A stretch of DNA of 64,000 nt, taken from assembly GCA_038124025.1 (NCBI GenBank), contig JAYPBC010000005.1, positions 1 to 64,000 of the forward strand, read 5' to 3'. The notes under the pieces are model-generated. The model ran no database searches, was not told where the DNA came from, and saw nothing but the letters and a program-made list of their open reading frames with translations. Origin of the DNA: UBA1275 sp038124025 (GTDB taxonomy: Bacteria > Bacteroidota > Rhodothermia > Balneolales > Balneolaceae). The translations under genes were made by a program, and so were the position numbers. Positions 54,879 through 63,890 of the stretch are shown piece after piece; positions within the stretch are counted from its first letter, which is position 1, and each line of letters starts with the position of its first letter.

Positions 54879-55994
54879 ATGAAAAAACGCATAGCGGTTG
54901 TTCCTGGAGACGGAATTGGCCCCGAAGTCATAAAGCAGGCCATAAAGGTATTGGAAGCAGTTTCTAATCGGTATAATCATGAATTTACCTTGGATTATGC
55001 TCTCATGGGTGCCATTGCAATTGACGAAACGGGAGACCCTCTTCCACAAGAAACCATTGACATTTGTAAGATGTCCGATGGGGTACTTTTTGGCGCTATA
55101 GGCGATCCAAAGTACGATAATAATCCCAGTGCGAAAGTCCGGCCTGAGCAAGGGCTACTTCGTTTACGTAAATCCTTGGGCTTGTATGCTAACATTCGGC
55201 CAGTAAGACTATTTGCTTCGCTAATGAACCGGTCTCCATTAAAACAGGAACGTATTTCAGGTACAGATTTGGTTGTCTATCGGGAGTTAACTAGTGGGAT
55301 CTATTTCGGTGACAAAGGGCGTTTAGAGGGTGGGAATGCTGCCTTTGATACGTGCTACTATAGTGTAGAGGAAATTACCCGTATTGCTAAGATGGCCTTT
55401 GAGGCTGCGTCTAGACGTCGGGGTTTATTAACACTGATCGATAAAGCCAACGTGTTGGAGAGTTCGCGACTTTGGAGAGAGGTAGTCCAGAAAATGGCCC
55501 TTGAATATCCCGAGGTCTCAGTGGATTATTTATTCGTGGATAATGCAGCGATGCAAGTGGTTCAGCAGCCCTCTAGGTTTGATGTTATTTTAACGGAGAA
55601 TATGTTTGGGGATATAATTTCCGATGAAACCAGTGTGATTACTGGATCTATTGGGCTTTTGCCCTCAGCTTCTTTGGGGCTAAGTAGCAGCCTTTTTGAG
55701 CCTATTCATGGGAGTTATCCAGAGGCTGCCGGTAAAGATATTGCGAATCCTCTAGCGACAATTTTATCCTTGGCTATGTTACTTGAACACCTAGGAATGG
55801 TGGACGAAGCAAGACGGGTAGAAGCAGCAGTAGAATTGGTCATCGATAAAGGATTGGTAACACCCGATTTAAATGATGAACACTTTATCTCATGTTCAAA
55901 AGTTGGAGATGTAGTGGCTATGATGGTGGAATCTGATTTGGATGAAGACACATCTTTCGATAATATCTTCGAAGGTAATTTGCCCTTAATCTAG
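54879..55994 (+). CDS. leuB: 3-isopropylmalate dehydrogenase LeuB
   Basis: 371 residues from the ATG at 54879; a TTG at 54852 would overlap leuD and add nine residues. KRIAVVPGDGIGPEV, LLRLRKSLGLYANIRPVR, YRELTSGIYFGDKG, DKANVLESSRLWREV, and ENMFGDIISDETSVITGSIGLLPSASLG followed by FEPIHGSYPEAAGKDIANPLA define LeuB. It oxidises and decarboxylates 3-isopropylmalate with NAD. Last gene of leuACDB. A weak hairpin follows (ACTGAACC with GGTTTAGCAGT, 55999-56028), with a bulge and no T run. Confidence 0.96.
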   Translation: MKKRIAVVPGDGIGPEVIKQAIKVLEAVSNRYNHEFTLDYALMGAIAIDETGDPLPQETIDICKMSDGVLFGAIGDPKYDNNPSAKVRPEQGLLRLRKSLGLYANIRPVRLFASLMNRSPLKQERISGTDLVVYRELTSGIYFGDKGRLEGGNAAFDTCYYSVEEITRIAKMAFEAASRRRGLLTLIDKANVLESSRLWREVVQKMALEYPEVSVDYLFVDNAAMQVVQQPSRFDVILTENMFGDIISDETSVITGSIGLLPSASLGLSSSLFEPIHGSYPEAAGKDIANPLATILSLAMLLEHLGMVDEARRVEAAVELVIDKGLVTPDLNDEHFISCSKVGDVVAMMVESDLDEDTSFDNIFEGNLPLI

Positions 55995-56099
55995 CTTACT
56001 GAACCGTATCTATTGAGGTTTAGCAGTTGACACAATGCCATAAAAGGGGCAAAGATCGATATAAATCTGAGCCCAAAATCCACGAATCCAAGTAGATAG

Positions 56100-58055
56100 A
56101 TGAGTCTTAGTGAGCAAAGGTATGAACAATGCCTTATATCCCTTCGAAAATATTGGGGGTATGATGCATTTAGACCTGGACAAGATCAGGCGATTCGATC
56201 GGTGTGTGAGGGAAAAAAAACCTTAGCCATATTTCCTACTGGTGCCGGAAAATCTCTTTGTTATCAAGTTCCTGCCGTTAGTTTTGAGGGACTTTGTTTG
56301 GTAATAAGCCCTTTGGTGGCCTTGATGGAAGATCAGGTTCAGCAGTTACAAGATAGAGGAATTTCTGCGGCTTATATTACGTCCAAATTAAGTTACAAAG
56401 AGAGCGAACAACGTTTGGTGAATGCACGAAATGGGATGTATGACCTGCTATATTGTGCACCAGAACGTCTAACAAGTCAGAGGTTTACACAGGAATTAGA
56501 GCACTTACCCCTAAGTATGATTGCCGTAGATGAAGCGCATTGTATTTCGGAGTGGGGCCACGAATTCAGGCCAGCATATAGGCAGTTAGCCGGTCATATT
56601 TCGGTTAAGTCCAATCATATTCAATGGCTAGCGTTGACGGCTACAGCCACGCCCAAAGTGCAAAAAGATATCTGTAATGTACTTGGTTTTGAGGAGCACA
56701 CAGCTATTAGTCTGCCTTTTAAACGAGAAAATGTAATCTGGTGGGTACTCCGGACAGAGCATACCATAGAACGAATGATGAGCACCCTAGAAAAAGTCAA
56801 GAATAAGGGTGACGGGTTGATTTATGCCGGGACACGAAAAAATACCGAGCGATGGGCAGAACGATTGCAGCGACATGGAATAACGGCTCAGGCATATCAC
56901 GCAGGTTTATCACCCGATGAGCGTACTAGTATTCAGCAGCAGTGGATTTCGGGCAAAGTTCCTTGGGTGGCCGCAACCAACGCCTTTGGAATGGGAATCG
57001 ATAAGCCAGATTGCCGGTACGTCTTTCATGAGACTACACCAAATAGTTTGGAGGCTTACTACCAAGAGGCTGGAAGAGCTGGAAGGGATGGGCAAAAAAG
57101 TTATCCAATTCTATTTTATCGTCCAGCTCATCTACGAAAAGCCAGAGAACGAATAAAGGAGGCATACCCTTCCTTAAATGAATTAACCAAGCAGTATCAA
57201 ATACTGTGTGATGCGCTGGGATTAGCGATCGGTTCTGAAATGCTAGACCGCGTATCGGTTCCAGTAGATGCACTTTGCCGAAGAAGTGGATGGAGTGCTA
57301 AACGGTGGGCATCCATTCTAGAATCTTTTGAACGTTGGGGGTTAATCGAGCTTGGAGAACAGAAGTCTCGGATTCTGATGGTTCAATTTTTATTCAGTCC
57401 AGGAGCTATGCAGGGCATTATTGATGGAATAAACGACTTGGATAAACAGGTATTTATGGACCGATTTTTACGTCGGTATGGCTTGAATGCTTATCATCAA
57501 GAGCTGCGTATTGAGTGGGAAGATGCTAAAATACTCTTCCAAGATTTACCTAGTTTAAGTTTTGATGAATTCGAGCAATACCTTGAAATTATAGCCCATC
57601 AAGATCAATGGATTCGTTACCGAATCCAAGAGTCAGTGTACCAACTAAGACTAGTACAAGCTAGGCAAGCTACTATACCGTTGGACGAAAAAGTACTGCG
57701 TAGCAGAAAAAAGAATGCCTTAGAAAAGATAGAATGGATGCAGCTCTATGCGGAATCCATGGTCTGTAGAGAAGTTTTTTTACGACGTTATTTTGGAGAA
57801 GCCAAGCCGGAGGATTGTGGGCATTGTGATAATTGTGAGCGAGCTGAACAATCCAGGCGGCAAGGTGTGACTATGGAGCAGGTGCAAGAACTTTTTGATG
57901 TAATGGCCACCGCAGAGAGTCTTAATTATTCAGAGATTCGAGAACAGTTGTCCTGGAGCAAAGAGCGAGTAGATTCGGCTCTTCACTGGTTACTTAGTCA
58001 ACAGCTCATCGAAGAAATTCCTAAAGAATTACTCAGTTATCGTGTTATTGGCTAG
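56100..58055 (+). CDS. recQ: RecQ-family ATP-dependent DNA helicase
   Basis: 651 residues. WGYDAFRPGQDQAI (motif 0), FPTGAGKSLCYQVPA (Walker A), VISPLVALMEDQV, VDEAHCISEWGHEFRPAYRQL (DEAH and aromatic loop), ATNAFGMGIDKPDCRYV and QEAGRAGRDGQ are all RecQ motifs. The Zn-binding segment near the end has CREVFLRRYFGE and CGHCDNC. A winged-helix-like segment (SYSEIREQL-type, about 605-650) closes the protein, and no HRDC domain is visible. It unwinds DNA 3' to 5' in repair and recombination. It starts 105 bases after leuB. Confidence 0.94.
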   Translation: MSLSEQRYEQCLISLRKYWGYDAFRPGQDQAIRSVCEGKKTLAIFPTGAGKSLCYQVPAVSFEGLCLVISPLVALMEDQVQQLQDRGISAAYITSKLSYKESEQRLVNARNGMYDLLYCAPERLTSQRFTQELEHLPLSMIAVDEAHCISEWGHEFRPAYRQLAGHISVKSNHIQWLALTATATPKVQKDICNVLGFEEHTAISLPFKRENVIWWVLRTEHTIERMMSTLEKVKNKGDGLIYAGTRKNTERWAERLQRHGITAQAYHAGLSPDERTSIQQQWISGKVPWVAATNAFGMGIDKPDCRYVFHETTPNSLEAYYQEAGRAGRDGQKSYPILFYRPAHLRKARERIKEAYPSLNELTKQYQILCDALGLAIGSEMLDRVSVPVDALCRRSGWSAKRWASILESFERWGLIELGEQKSRILMVQFLFSPGAMQGIIDGINDLDKQVFMDRFLRRYGLNAYHQELRIEWEDAKILFQDLPSLSFDEFEQYLEIIAHQDQWIRYRIQESVYQLRLVQARQATIPLDEKVLRSRKKNALEKIEWMQLYAESMVCREVFLRRYFGEAKPEDCGHCDNCERAEQSRRQGVTMEQVQELFDVMATAESLNYSEIREQLSWSKERVDSALHWLLSQQLIEEIPKELLSYRVIG

Positions 58056-58072
58056 ATGTCTATGTAATTGAA

Positions 58073-58093
58073 GTGATGAACAAGTTTCATCAC
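58073..58093. terminator. Stem-loop after recQ
   Basis: GTGATGAA (58073-58080) and TTCATCAC (58086-58093) form a perfect 8-bp stem around CAAGT. It lies 17 bases after the recQ stop, between convergent genes. No T run follows, so it is a moderate terminator candidate. Confidence 0.45.
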
Positions 58094-58144
58094 CTACTCC
58101 TTGAAAATACAAGTTGAGTTATTCAACCGCCCAGGATTAATGTA

Positions 58145-58555
58145 TTAGTCAGAGTTTCGCTCGAATTCTTGTATCCGCCTTTTTTCGGTTTCAATAAGAA
58201 TTTTCACCGAATCCAATCGGGTTCGTTGACCTTCAAAGTCACTTTGGTAATATCGATGACTGTTTAAGAATTGCTTCTCATCTACACCAAAACTTTCAAA
58301 TAGTGCTTGTTTTATTGAATCTAGAGCTACTGTGTCCGTACTACTATTCCAAACTTGCATAAGCTGAATATTAGCAAGCAAAGGTATGTACACTGAATCT
58401 GGAAGGAGCTTAGCTGGTTGTGAAATCCTGGGGCCTTCGGTATTGACCGAGCATGAGCTGTAAAAAAAAGCACCAGAAATAATAAGCACAGTTATAAAGC
58501 TTTTCACTGGAAAACTTGTGTTACGCGCTTGTTTAGGAGGTTGACTCAAACTCAT
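58145..58555 (-). CDS. Lipoprotein with DUF4296-like domain
   Basis: 136 residues. A basic start and hydrophobic segment (FITVLIISGAFFYSSC) end in a lipobox-like Cys. The mature part has LLPDSVYIPLLANIQLMQVW and FESFGVDEKQFLNSHRYYQSDFEGQRTRLDSVK, the pattern of DUF4296 lipoproteins common in Bacteroidota. A C-terminal helix is Glu- and Arg-rich. Function of the family is unknown. The start overlaps the SDR stop by 4 bases (ATGA). Confidence 0.8.
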   Translation of the reverse strand: MSLSQPPKQARNTSFPVKSFITVLIISGAFFYSSCSVNTEGPRISQPAKLLPDSVYIPLLANIQLMQVWNSSTDTVALDSIKQALFESFGVDEKQFLNSHRYYQSDFEGQRTRLDSVKILIETEKRRIQEFERNSD

Positions 58556-59277
58556 GGCTTTTTGGGTTGGAGTGGACGCATGGTAAGCTCACTAATTAAG
58601 AAATTATCCGATCGTTCGAGTACAAAGAGAAGTGTTTCAGCAATCTCGTCCGGATGCATCATCCCGTCATGGACGTCTATTTCGTCAATTTTATCAAAAA
58701 AGCGGGTAGCAATGGACCCTGGGAAAAAGCAGCTCACTTTGATACCATCGTAACGTAATTCTTTAAAAAGCGCGTCGCTGAATCCTCTCAATGCATACTT
58801 GGTCGCGTTATATACAGAAATTTTAGGATTGCCCATAAGCGCGGCAACCGAGGCGATATTTATAATATGACAAGTAACAGGATTGGCTTTCATAAGCGGG
58901 GTAATATGGCGGGTCAGATAAAAAACACCGGAAACATTCACCTGCATCATTTGCTCAAACTTTTCAAGGGCTAAGTCCTCCACATTATCGAAGTAGCCTA
59001 GTCCAGCATTGTTAATGAGAATGTCTGGGTAGCGGTTTTTATCGGTGAAGGTCTGCTTGACCCAGTCTTCAATCGCATCATGATTGGAAATGTCCATTGG
59101 TACACTAATGTAACGCTCTGCAGTATCCCCGAGCTGTTTTTTATGTGCCTCCATGCGCTCGATAGATCGAGATAGTCCGTAAACAGTGGCCCCTTTTTGT
59201 AATAATTGTTCGGTAAATGATTGTCCAATCCCGCTGCTGCTTCCTGTTACGATGGCGATTGAATCTGCTACGTTCAT
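58552..59277 (-). CDS. Short-chain dehydrogenase/reductase
   Basis: 241 residues. The cofactor motif reads VTGSSSGIGQSFTEQL (TGxxxGIG), followed by NNAGLGYF (NNAG), IINIASVAAL (Ser) and YNATKYALRGFSDAL (YxxxK). It is a classical SDR oxidoreductase using NAD(P)H. The substrate cannot be told. It is first of a two-gene unit with the DUF4296-like lipoprotein. Confidence 0.93.
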   Translation of the reverse strand: MNVADSIAIVTGSSSGIGQSFTEQLLQKGATVYGLSRSIERMEAHKKQLGDTAERYISVPMDISNHDAIEDWVKQTFTDKNRYPDILINNAGLGYFDNVEDLALEKFEQMMQVNVSGVFYLTRHITPLMKANPVTCHIINIASVAALMGNPKISVYNATKYALRGFSDALFKELRYDGIKVSCFFPGSIATRFFDKIDEIDVHDGMMHPDEIAETLLFVLERSDNFLISELTMRPLQPKKP

Positions 59278-59350
59278 TGTGCTGGGGTTTAGTATATTAA
59301 CGTTAAGATTAAGATAACTCTGACTTAGTTAGGACTCAACTAATTAGACC

Positions 59351-60304
59351 ATGGTAACATTCCGAACGCTTGAACAAATTCAGCAGCTTTTGGCCAACGC
59401 TCCAATGATTACTCCTCAAGCGGATCTTGGTGAACATACTCAAGGAAAAAGACCAACCAATAATCCAGAACGTACGCTTTATTTGGACGGAGGAAGTAGC
59501 TATTTAAAGCTTGGTTACTGGAATACCGCGAATCAAGCATTCTCGGTAGAGCAGATATCTTGGAAGAATAAGCAGGGCCTAGAAGCCATCCTAAAAGAGT
59601 ATCTGAATAGGCAGGTTGATGTAATGGTAGCTAGTTCTGTACAGGTGGCTCCCAAAGATGAGCTCAATAAAATTTTCCAAAAACTTGGACAGCAGTACGA
59701 CTTTCAAGTAGTTTGGATTGATCATGCTAGTTTAGAAGGCCTAGGTCTTAATATTATGTATAATCCAGCGAATAGTCTAGGCTTGGACCGGTTGATTGCT
59801 GCATATGGAGTGCGTGTACAAGGTTCTAAACCGGTTGTGGTGGTCGATTTGGGCAGTGCGGTTACTATAGATTCGATTTCAGAGACTCATTTTGATGGTG
59901 GTATCATTGCACCCGGTTTTAAAGCGATACAAGCAGGTATGCAGGAAATGACACCACATTTACCTATTCCACTCGATCAGCAAACCCCTGATTTCCCACC
60001 AAAAAGTACTCAAAACGCCCTTTGGTGGGGGCAGTATGCCTTTTGGGTATCCGGTCTCGAGGGGATCATTTTGGAAGTTGCTCACGCTACAAACGCCCAA
60101 AAAATCATTCTGACGGGTGGTGATGCGGAATGGTTTTTTGAGGCAATGCATCAAAAAAGTGCAGTGAAAGAGACCAGAGACCCCATCTTTAACAGCGATG
60201 TAGGCAAGCTGGTTAATCTGGCATTTAATGGGATAAAGGTAGTGCTTCGCCCCCACTTGGTGCTTCAAGGACTACGGTATCTAAGCCGGATAAAAGGTGA
60301 TTAA
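59351..60304 (+). CDS. coaX: Type III pantothenate kinase CoaX with N-terminal extension
   Basis: 317 residues. LYLDGGSSYLKLGYW (phosphate-binding loop), LGLDRLIAAYG, VVVDLGSAVTIDSIS (Asp loop), GGIIAPGFKAIQAGMQEMTPHLP, WGQYAFWVSGLEGIIL and IILTGGDAEWF are the CoaX motifs. It phosphorylates pantothenate, the first step of CoA synthesis. The usual CoaX starts almost at the first strand; here about 42 extra residues precede it (TLEQIQQLLANAPMITPQ). With PanB and CoaBC the window encodes three CoA-pathway steps. Confidence 0.88.
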   Translation: MVTFRTLEQIQQLLANAPMITPQADLGEHTQGKRPTNNPERTLYLDGGSSYLKLGYWNTANQAFSVEQISWKNKQGLEAILKEYLNRQVDVMVASSVQVAPKDELNKIFQKLGQQYDFQVVWIDHASLEGLGLNIMYNPANSLGLDRLIAAYGVRVQGSKPVVVVDLGSAVTIDSISETHFDGGIIAPGFKAIQAGMQEMTPHLPIPLDQQTPDFPPKSTQNALWWGQYAFWVSGLEGIILEVAHATNAQKIILTGGDAEWFFEAMHQKSAVKETRDPIFNSDVGKLVNLAFNGIKVVLRPHLVLQGLRYLSRIKGD

Positions 60305-60349
60305 TTGAAGGCCCAAATTACTAGCGGCCCATTAGATGAATACCTTGTA

Positions 60350-60383
60350 GTTAAACCAAGAGAAATCTCCGGCTTGGTTTAAC
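60350..60383. terminator. Perfect 11-bp inverted repeat between convergent coaX and udk
   Basis: GTTAAACCAAG (60350-60360) and CTTGGTTTAAC (60373-60383) pair over 11 bp around a 12-base loop, one base before the udk stop codon. It probably ends transcripts from both sides, although neither side shows a long T run. Confidence 0.6.
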
Positions 60384-60384
60384 A

Positions 60385-61020
60385 TTACGCAAGATCTAGT
60401 TGCCTTTGAATCATGGAAATAAGCATTTCTTGTGCGACTTCATTTTTTCCTCCATGCGGTATAATTACGTCAGCATATCGCTTGCTGGGTTCAACAAATT
60501 TTAAGTGCATAGGTCGCACAAAGGTTTCGTATTGTAGGAGAACGCTATTTAAATCGCGTTTGCGCTCACTAATATCCCGCTGAATACGTCGCAGCAGACG
60601 CACATCGTCATCGGTATCCACAAAAATTTTAACATCCATTAATTCACGCAATTCAGCTTCGCTGAAAATGAGAATCCCATCAATTAAAATGACGGGTGTG
60701 GGTTGGACTTCAAGATGAACATCTTTGCGTATATGTTCAGCGAAGTCATATTGAGGAACCTGTACAGGGTACCCCTCAAGTAATGCTTTGAGGTGCCGGA
60801 TTAGTAGGTCTGTCTCCAGTGAGGCAGGGTGATCGAAATTTTGTTGAAGACGATCTTCAAAGGGCATCTGTTTCAAATCTCGATAATACGAATCATGTTC
60901 GATTCGAAGAATGTTTTGCTGGCCAAAATGGTCACAAATTAGATTCACTACGGTAGTTTTCCCTGAACCACTTCCTCCAGCCACACCAATTACTAGGGCA
61001 CTAGTTTTGGGTTTTTTCAT
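60385..61020 (-). CDS. udk: Uridine kinase
   Basis: 211 residues. The P-loop reads IGVAGGSGSGKTTVVNLI near the N-terminus. HDSYYRDLKQMPFEDRLQQNFDHPASLE and the YDFAEHIR segment, with VILIDGILIFSE, match Udk. It phosphorylates uridine and cytidine with GTP or ATP in pyrimidine salvage. Its start lies inside the 3' end of the amidase gene (20-base overlap), so the two are probably co-translated. Confidence 0.94.
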   Translation of the reverse strand: MKKPKTSALVIGVAGGSGSGKTTVVNLICDHFGQQNILRIEHDSYYRDLKQMPFEDRLQQNFDHPASLETDLLIRHLKALLEGYPVQVPQYDFAEHIRKDVHLEVQPTPVILIDGILIFSEAELRELMDVKIFVDTDDDVRLLRRIQRDISERKRDLNSVLLQYETFVRPMHLKFVEPSKRYADVIIPHGGKNEVAQEMLISMIQRQLDLA

Positions 61021-62404
61021 ACTCTACTTTATAGTCACGAATGGCTCTAAATATAGCGGAAGCAATGATAGATTGGCCATAGTCGCTGGTTAAAAAACGC
61101 TGTTCTGCTGGGTTGCTTAAAAACCCTGTTTCGATAAGTACAGCAGGCATTGAAGCTTGGTAAAGGACGACAAAACCTGCTTGTTTCACTCCTCTAGATT
61201 TTCGATTCGCTCGGGTTCTAAACTGATCTTCGATCATGTAGGCAATTCGTTCGCTTGTGGCAATGTATCCAGAGTGAGCAAGTTCGTATATAAGAAGGTC
61301 TTCCTCGGTTAAATTAAATAGTTCTTCACTATGAGTCGTGAACACTGAGTTTTCTCGTTTCATTACCTCAAATGCAGCATCGCTGCGGTGTAACCCAAGG
61401 AAAAATACCGAACTTCCGTATACCGAGGAAGAGGTCCATCCGTCAGCATGAATGGAAACAAATAAATCACCCTCTGAGCGGTTGGCGATAGAGCCTCGTT
61501 CTTCTAGATCCACAAAGCGATCGGTTTCGCGAGTGTAAATGACCTCTACATCGGGCAGGTATTCTTCAATATAGCCCCCTAATTTTTTTGATATGGATAG
61601 AACCACGTCTTTTTCCTTGGTGTTTCTATAACCTATGTTGCCAGGATCATGCCCACCATGACCTGGGTCAATGATAATAGTATCAAAACGGAGTTTACCT
61701 TTGACTTCTTCATATTCCTGGTCTAAGTTTGCAGGGCCAGGCGTTACGGGAGTTCGTATATCGAGTGCATTATCCGGATTAATACTCAGGTACCAATTTC
61801 GGGCGAGAAATTGCTGTGTAAATACATCTACTTCTCTAGGGGTTGAGTACGTTAACGCCACCAGTAAATCCTGACTCTGTATGTCGGGATAAGCATTACT
61901 GATTACTTGGAGTTGTTGTCCAAGATAAATATCGACCCCATAGCTGTTTTCTAGCTTATAGAGCCGGACTTCCTGCACATCTTCGTTATATATTGGGAAT
62001 TGAATGCCTAAAGTATCAATGTTCGGATGATGCAGTTCGAGTTGAATGAGGTCTGAGGCTGGTTGAATTAAAGAAAATGAGTCTAATCGGGTCGAGTGGT
62101 GAAAGCGAATTACATACCCCATTCCATCGCCTCTTGGGGCAAAGGATATTCGCTCCAATTTTAGTGTGTCATCAACCTTGGTAGAACCTTCATCAACCGG
62201 GTGATCAGATTTCGGTAATTCCTCATCAGTTGTACTTATGGGCCGTTCAATAGATAAACTATGAGCTTGTGGGCTTAGCATACCGAACATGAATATCACC
62301 GTTGAGAGAAGGGATAGTGGGTAAGCTCGTAAAAATAATTTACGCAACAAAAAAGCGAACAAAGGTGGTGTAGAACAAAAATAAAAAGGCCGCTTTGGAT
62401 CCAT
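61001..62404 (-). CDS. N-acetylmuramoyl-L-alanine amidase (Amidase_3) with AMIN-like N-terminal region
   Basis: 467 residues. The signal peptide has a long n-region: MDPKRPFYFCSTPPL, with hydrophobic core LSLLSTVIFMFGML. A beta-rich region (about 75-210; ISFAPRGDGMGYVIRFHHSTRLDSF) resembles AMIN domains that bind peptidoglycan. The zinc amidase follows: IIIDPGHGGHDPGNIG (first His), YTRETDRFVDLEERGSIANR (Glu region), FVSIHADGW (second His) and LIETGFLSNPAEQRFL (catalytic Glu). It cleaves the amide between N-acetylmuramic acid and L-alanine in cell separation. Confidence 0.93.
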   Translation of the reverse strand: MDPKRPFYFCSTPPLFAFLLRKLFLRAYPLSLLSTVIFMFGMLSPQAHSLSIERPISTTDEELPKSDHPVDEGSTKVDDTLKLERISFAPRGDGMGYVIRFHHSTRLDSFSLIQPASDLIQLELHHPNIDTLGIQFPIYNEDVQEVRLYKLENSYGVDIYLGQQLQVISNAYPDIQSQDLLVALTYSTPREVDVFTQQFLARNWYLSINPDNALDIRTPVTPGPANLDQEYEEVKGKLRFDTIIIDPGHGGHDPGNIGYRNTKEKDVVLSISKKLGGYIEEYLPDVEVIYTRETDRFVDLEERGSIANRSEGDLFVSIHADGWTSSSVYGSSVFFLGLHRSDAAFEVMKRENSVFTTHSEELFNLTEEDLLIYELAHSGYIATSERIAYMIEDQFRTRANRKSRGVKQAGFVVLYQASMPAVLIETGFLSNPAEQRFLTSDYGQSIIASAIFRAIRDYKVEYEKTQN

Positions 62405-62538
62405 GTATACTTGGGCAAATAGCTCTGTTGAATGATCGATAAGATACTATTTTTAGGTGTTTTCAGAAAACCTAAACTTAGTGTAATCCAAGCTAATCAG
62501 ATCTAGAAGAAGTTCTCTTGCTAGGGATTAGAACGACC

Positions 62539-63273
62539 TTATCGAGCGTATAAAAGATAGATGACTGGACGTTTGTTCCATTTTGTTGGGGCATGATCGG
62601 GATGCTTCTGCAATTTTTTCCATTCTGAAATAGGTTTAGAAATGATTTCTTCGGTATCCAAACTTATATCACAAGCAATACAAAGGCGAGTTTCATCTCT
62701 ACACTGCGAAAGTATACGAGTTATCATGGCCGAGTTTCGATAGGGCGTTTCCATGAAGATTTGGGATATATCATGCCGTTTAGATTGCCCCTCAAGTTCC
62801 TGGATTTTTTGCCGGCAGGCTTTATCATCGATAGGTAAATATCCATTAAATTGAAATTGTTGTCCGTTAAAACCGGAACCCATTAGCGCTAAAAATATGG
62901 AAGATGGACCTACTAAAGGTCGAACCGGAATTTGAAATTTATGGGCTAATTCAACTAATCGCGCTCCTGGATCTGCGATTGCTGGAAGTCCAGCTTCCGA
63001 TAGCACTCCCGCATTTTGCCCTTTTCTTAATGGTTTAATGTATTCGAGCAGCTCAAGATCAGAAGTTTTTTTGGTGAGTGGATAAAATTCAATCTTGAAT
63101 TCAGGAACGGTATTACCAACCCATTGCAAAAATCGTGTGGCATTTTGGATGTTTTCAACGATGAGTACGTCTAAACTTCGGATGATCTCCAAAACTACCT
63201 CTGGATGCGTAGTATTTCTACTGGTTTTACCTAGTGTATTGGGAAGAAGATATAGGGTTCCAGGAGTGCTCAT
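62539..63273 (-). CDS. SAM-dependent methyltransferase of the RsmI/YraL family
   Basis: 244 residues. LYLLPNTLGKTSRNT at the start, LLSEAGLPAIADPGARLVELAHKF, VRPLVGPSSIFLALMGSGFNGQQFQFNGYLP and IFMETPYRNSAMI are hallmarks of the tetrapyrrole-methylase fold. In E. coli, RsmI 2'-O-methylates C1402 of 16S rRNA. This is the short Bacteroidota-type relative, and its exact target is inference. Two 10-base direct repeats stand 50-81 bases upstream of its start. Confidence 0.88.
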   Translation of the reverse strand: MSTPGTLYLLPNTLGKTSRNTTHPEVVLEIIRSLDVLIVENIQNATRFLQWVGNTVPEFKIEFYPLTKKTSDLELLEYIKPLRKGQNAGVLSEAGLPAIADPGARLVELAHKFQIPVRPLVGPSSIFLALMGSGFNGQQFQFNGYLPIDDKACRQKIQELEGQSKRHDISQIFMETPYRNSAMITRILSQCRDETRLCIACDISLDTEEIISKPISEWKKLQKHPDHAPTKWNKRPVIYLLYAR

Positions 63274-63322
63274 AGGCTAGGAATGTTTGTGATGCTAAAA
63301 TGTTTGCGAGCGTTTTTATGGC

Positions 63323-63354
63323 TGGGTGTTGCATTACAAAATAATGGGTGTTGC
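63323..63354. promoter_or_regulatory. Pair of 10-base direct repeats upstream of the RsmI-like gene
   Basis: TGGGTGTTGC occurs at 63323-63332 and 63345-63354, 22 bases apart, close to two helical turns. The gap 63274-63416 holds no gene. The repeats could bind a dimeric regulator in the promoter of the minus-strand gene starting at 63273. No promoter elements are clear. Confidence 0.35.
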
Positions 63355-63416
63355 GAAGCGAAATAACTTAATATAAGTTTTTTTAGAATGGCTGAATTAA
63401 ATGCCTGCAATAGCAT

Positions 63417-63890
63417 TTACACCCGCTCAATCTGTATATCTGAATTTTCCCGCTTAGACCTGCGAATGTACTTTGTGGCAAAAATAGCCGCAGTAAATGT
63501 GATAATAAATCCAATAAGTGCAATAATAGCGTTTAAAAAGGAGGTGCTTTTTTGGAGTTCATAAGTGGGAATCATAACAATAGGTTGCCAACTATCCTCA
63601 AGATACCGTATGGGAATTACTTGGGTGTCAATAATTCTCTGCGCCATTTGGATAGAGAGGGAGAGCTTACGTTCAGCTTGGGTACCATCGGGTAGAGGAA
63701 AGTTAATGACTACATATCCGTTACTTTGGGCAGCTATTTGTTTTATGTCGAAATCGGTTACATCTGCCGCTATACTAACCCCCTGTTCATAGGTTTGGAG
63801 TGTTCCCAGATGAACCGTTATTTGTTGCATCGTTATAAAGCCCATGTAAAGTGGTAAAATCCAGAAAAAATATAATAACCGTCGGATCAT
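63417..63890 (-). CDS. Membrane protein of unknown function
   Basis: 157 residues. An N-terminal membrane segment (LLYFFWILPLYMGFITM) is followed by a soluble beta-rich part of about 90 residues (VSIAADVTDFDIKQIA, GYVVINFPLPDGTQAERKL). A second membrane segment (AIIALIGFIITFTAAIFAT) and a basic tail follow. Two spans with a soluble middle domain resemble DUF3592-type proteins, but I cannot confirm it. The start overlaps the upstream partial gene by 4 bases (ATGA). Confidence 0.7.
   Translation of the reverse strand: MIRRLLYFFWILPLYMGFITMQQITVHLGTLQTYEQGVSIAADVTDFDIKQIAAQSNGYVVINFPLPDGTQAERKLSLSIQMAQRIIDTQVIPIRYLEDSWQPIVMIPTYELQKSTSFLNAIIALIGFIITFTAAIFATKYIRRSKRENSDIQIERV

Noticed and set aside
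62449..62475. Imperfect hairpin (TTTAGG...CCTAAA) between the methyltransferase and amidase genes
   Set aside because: The stem has a two-base bulge, a loop too small to form well, and no T run on the correct side of either strand.
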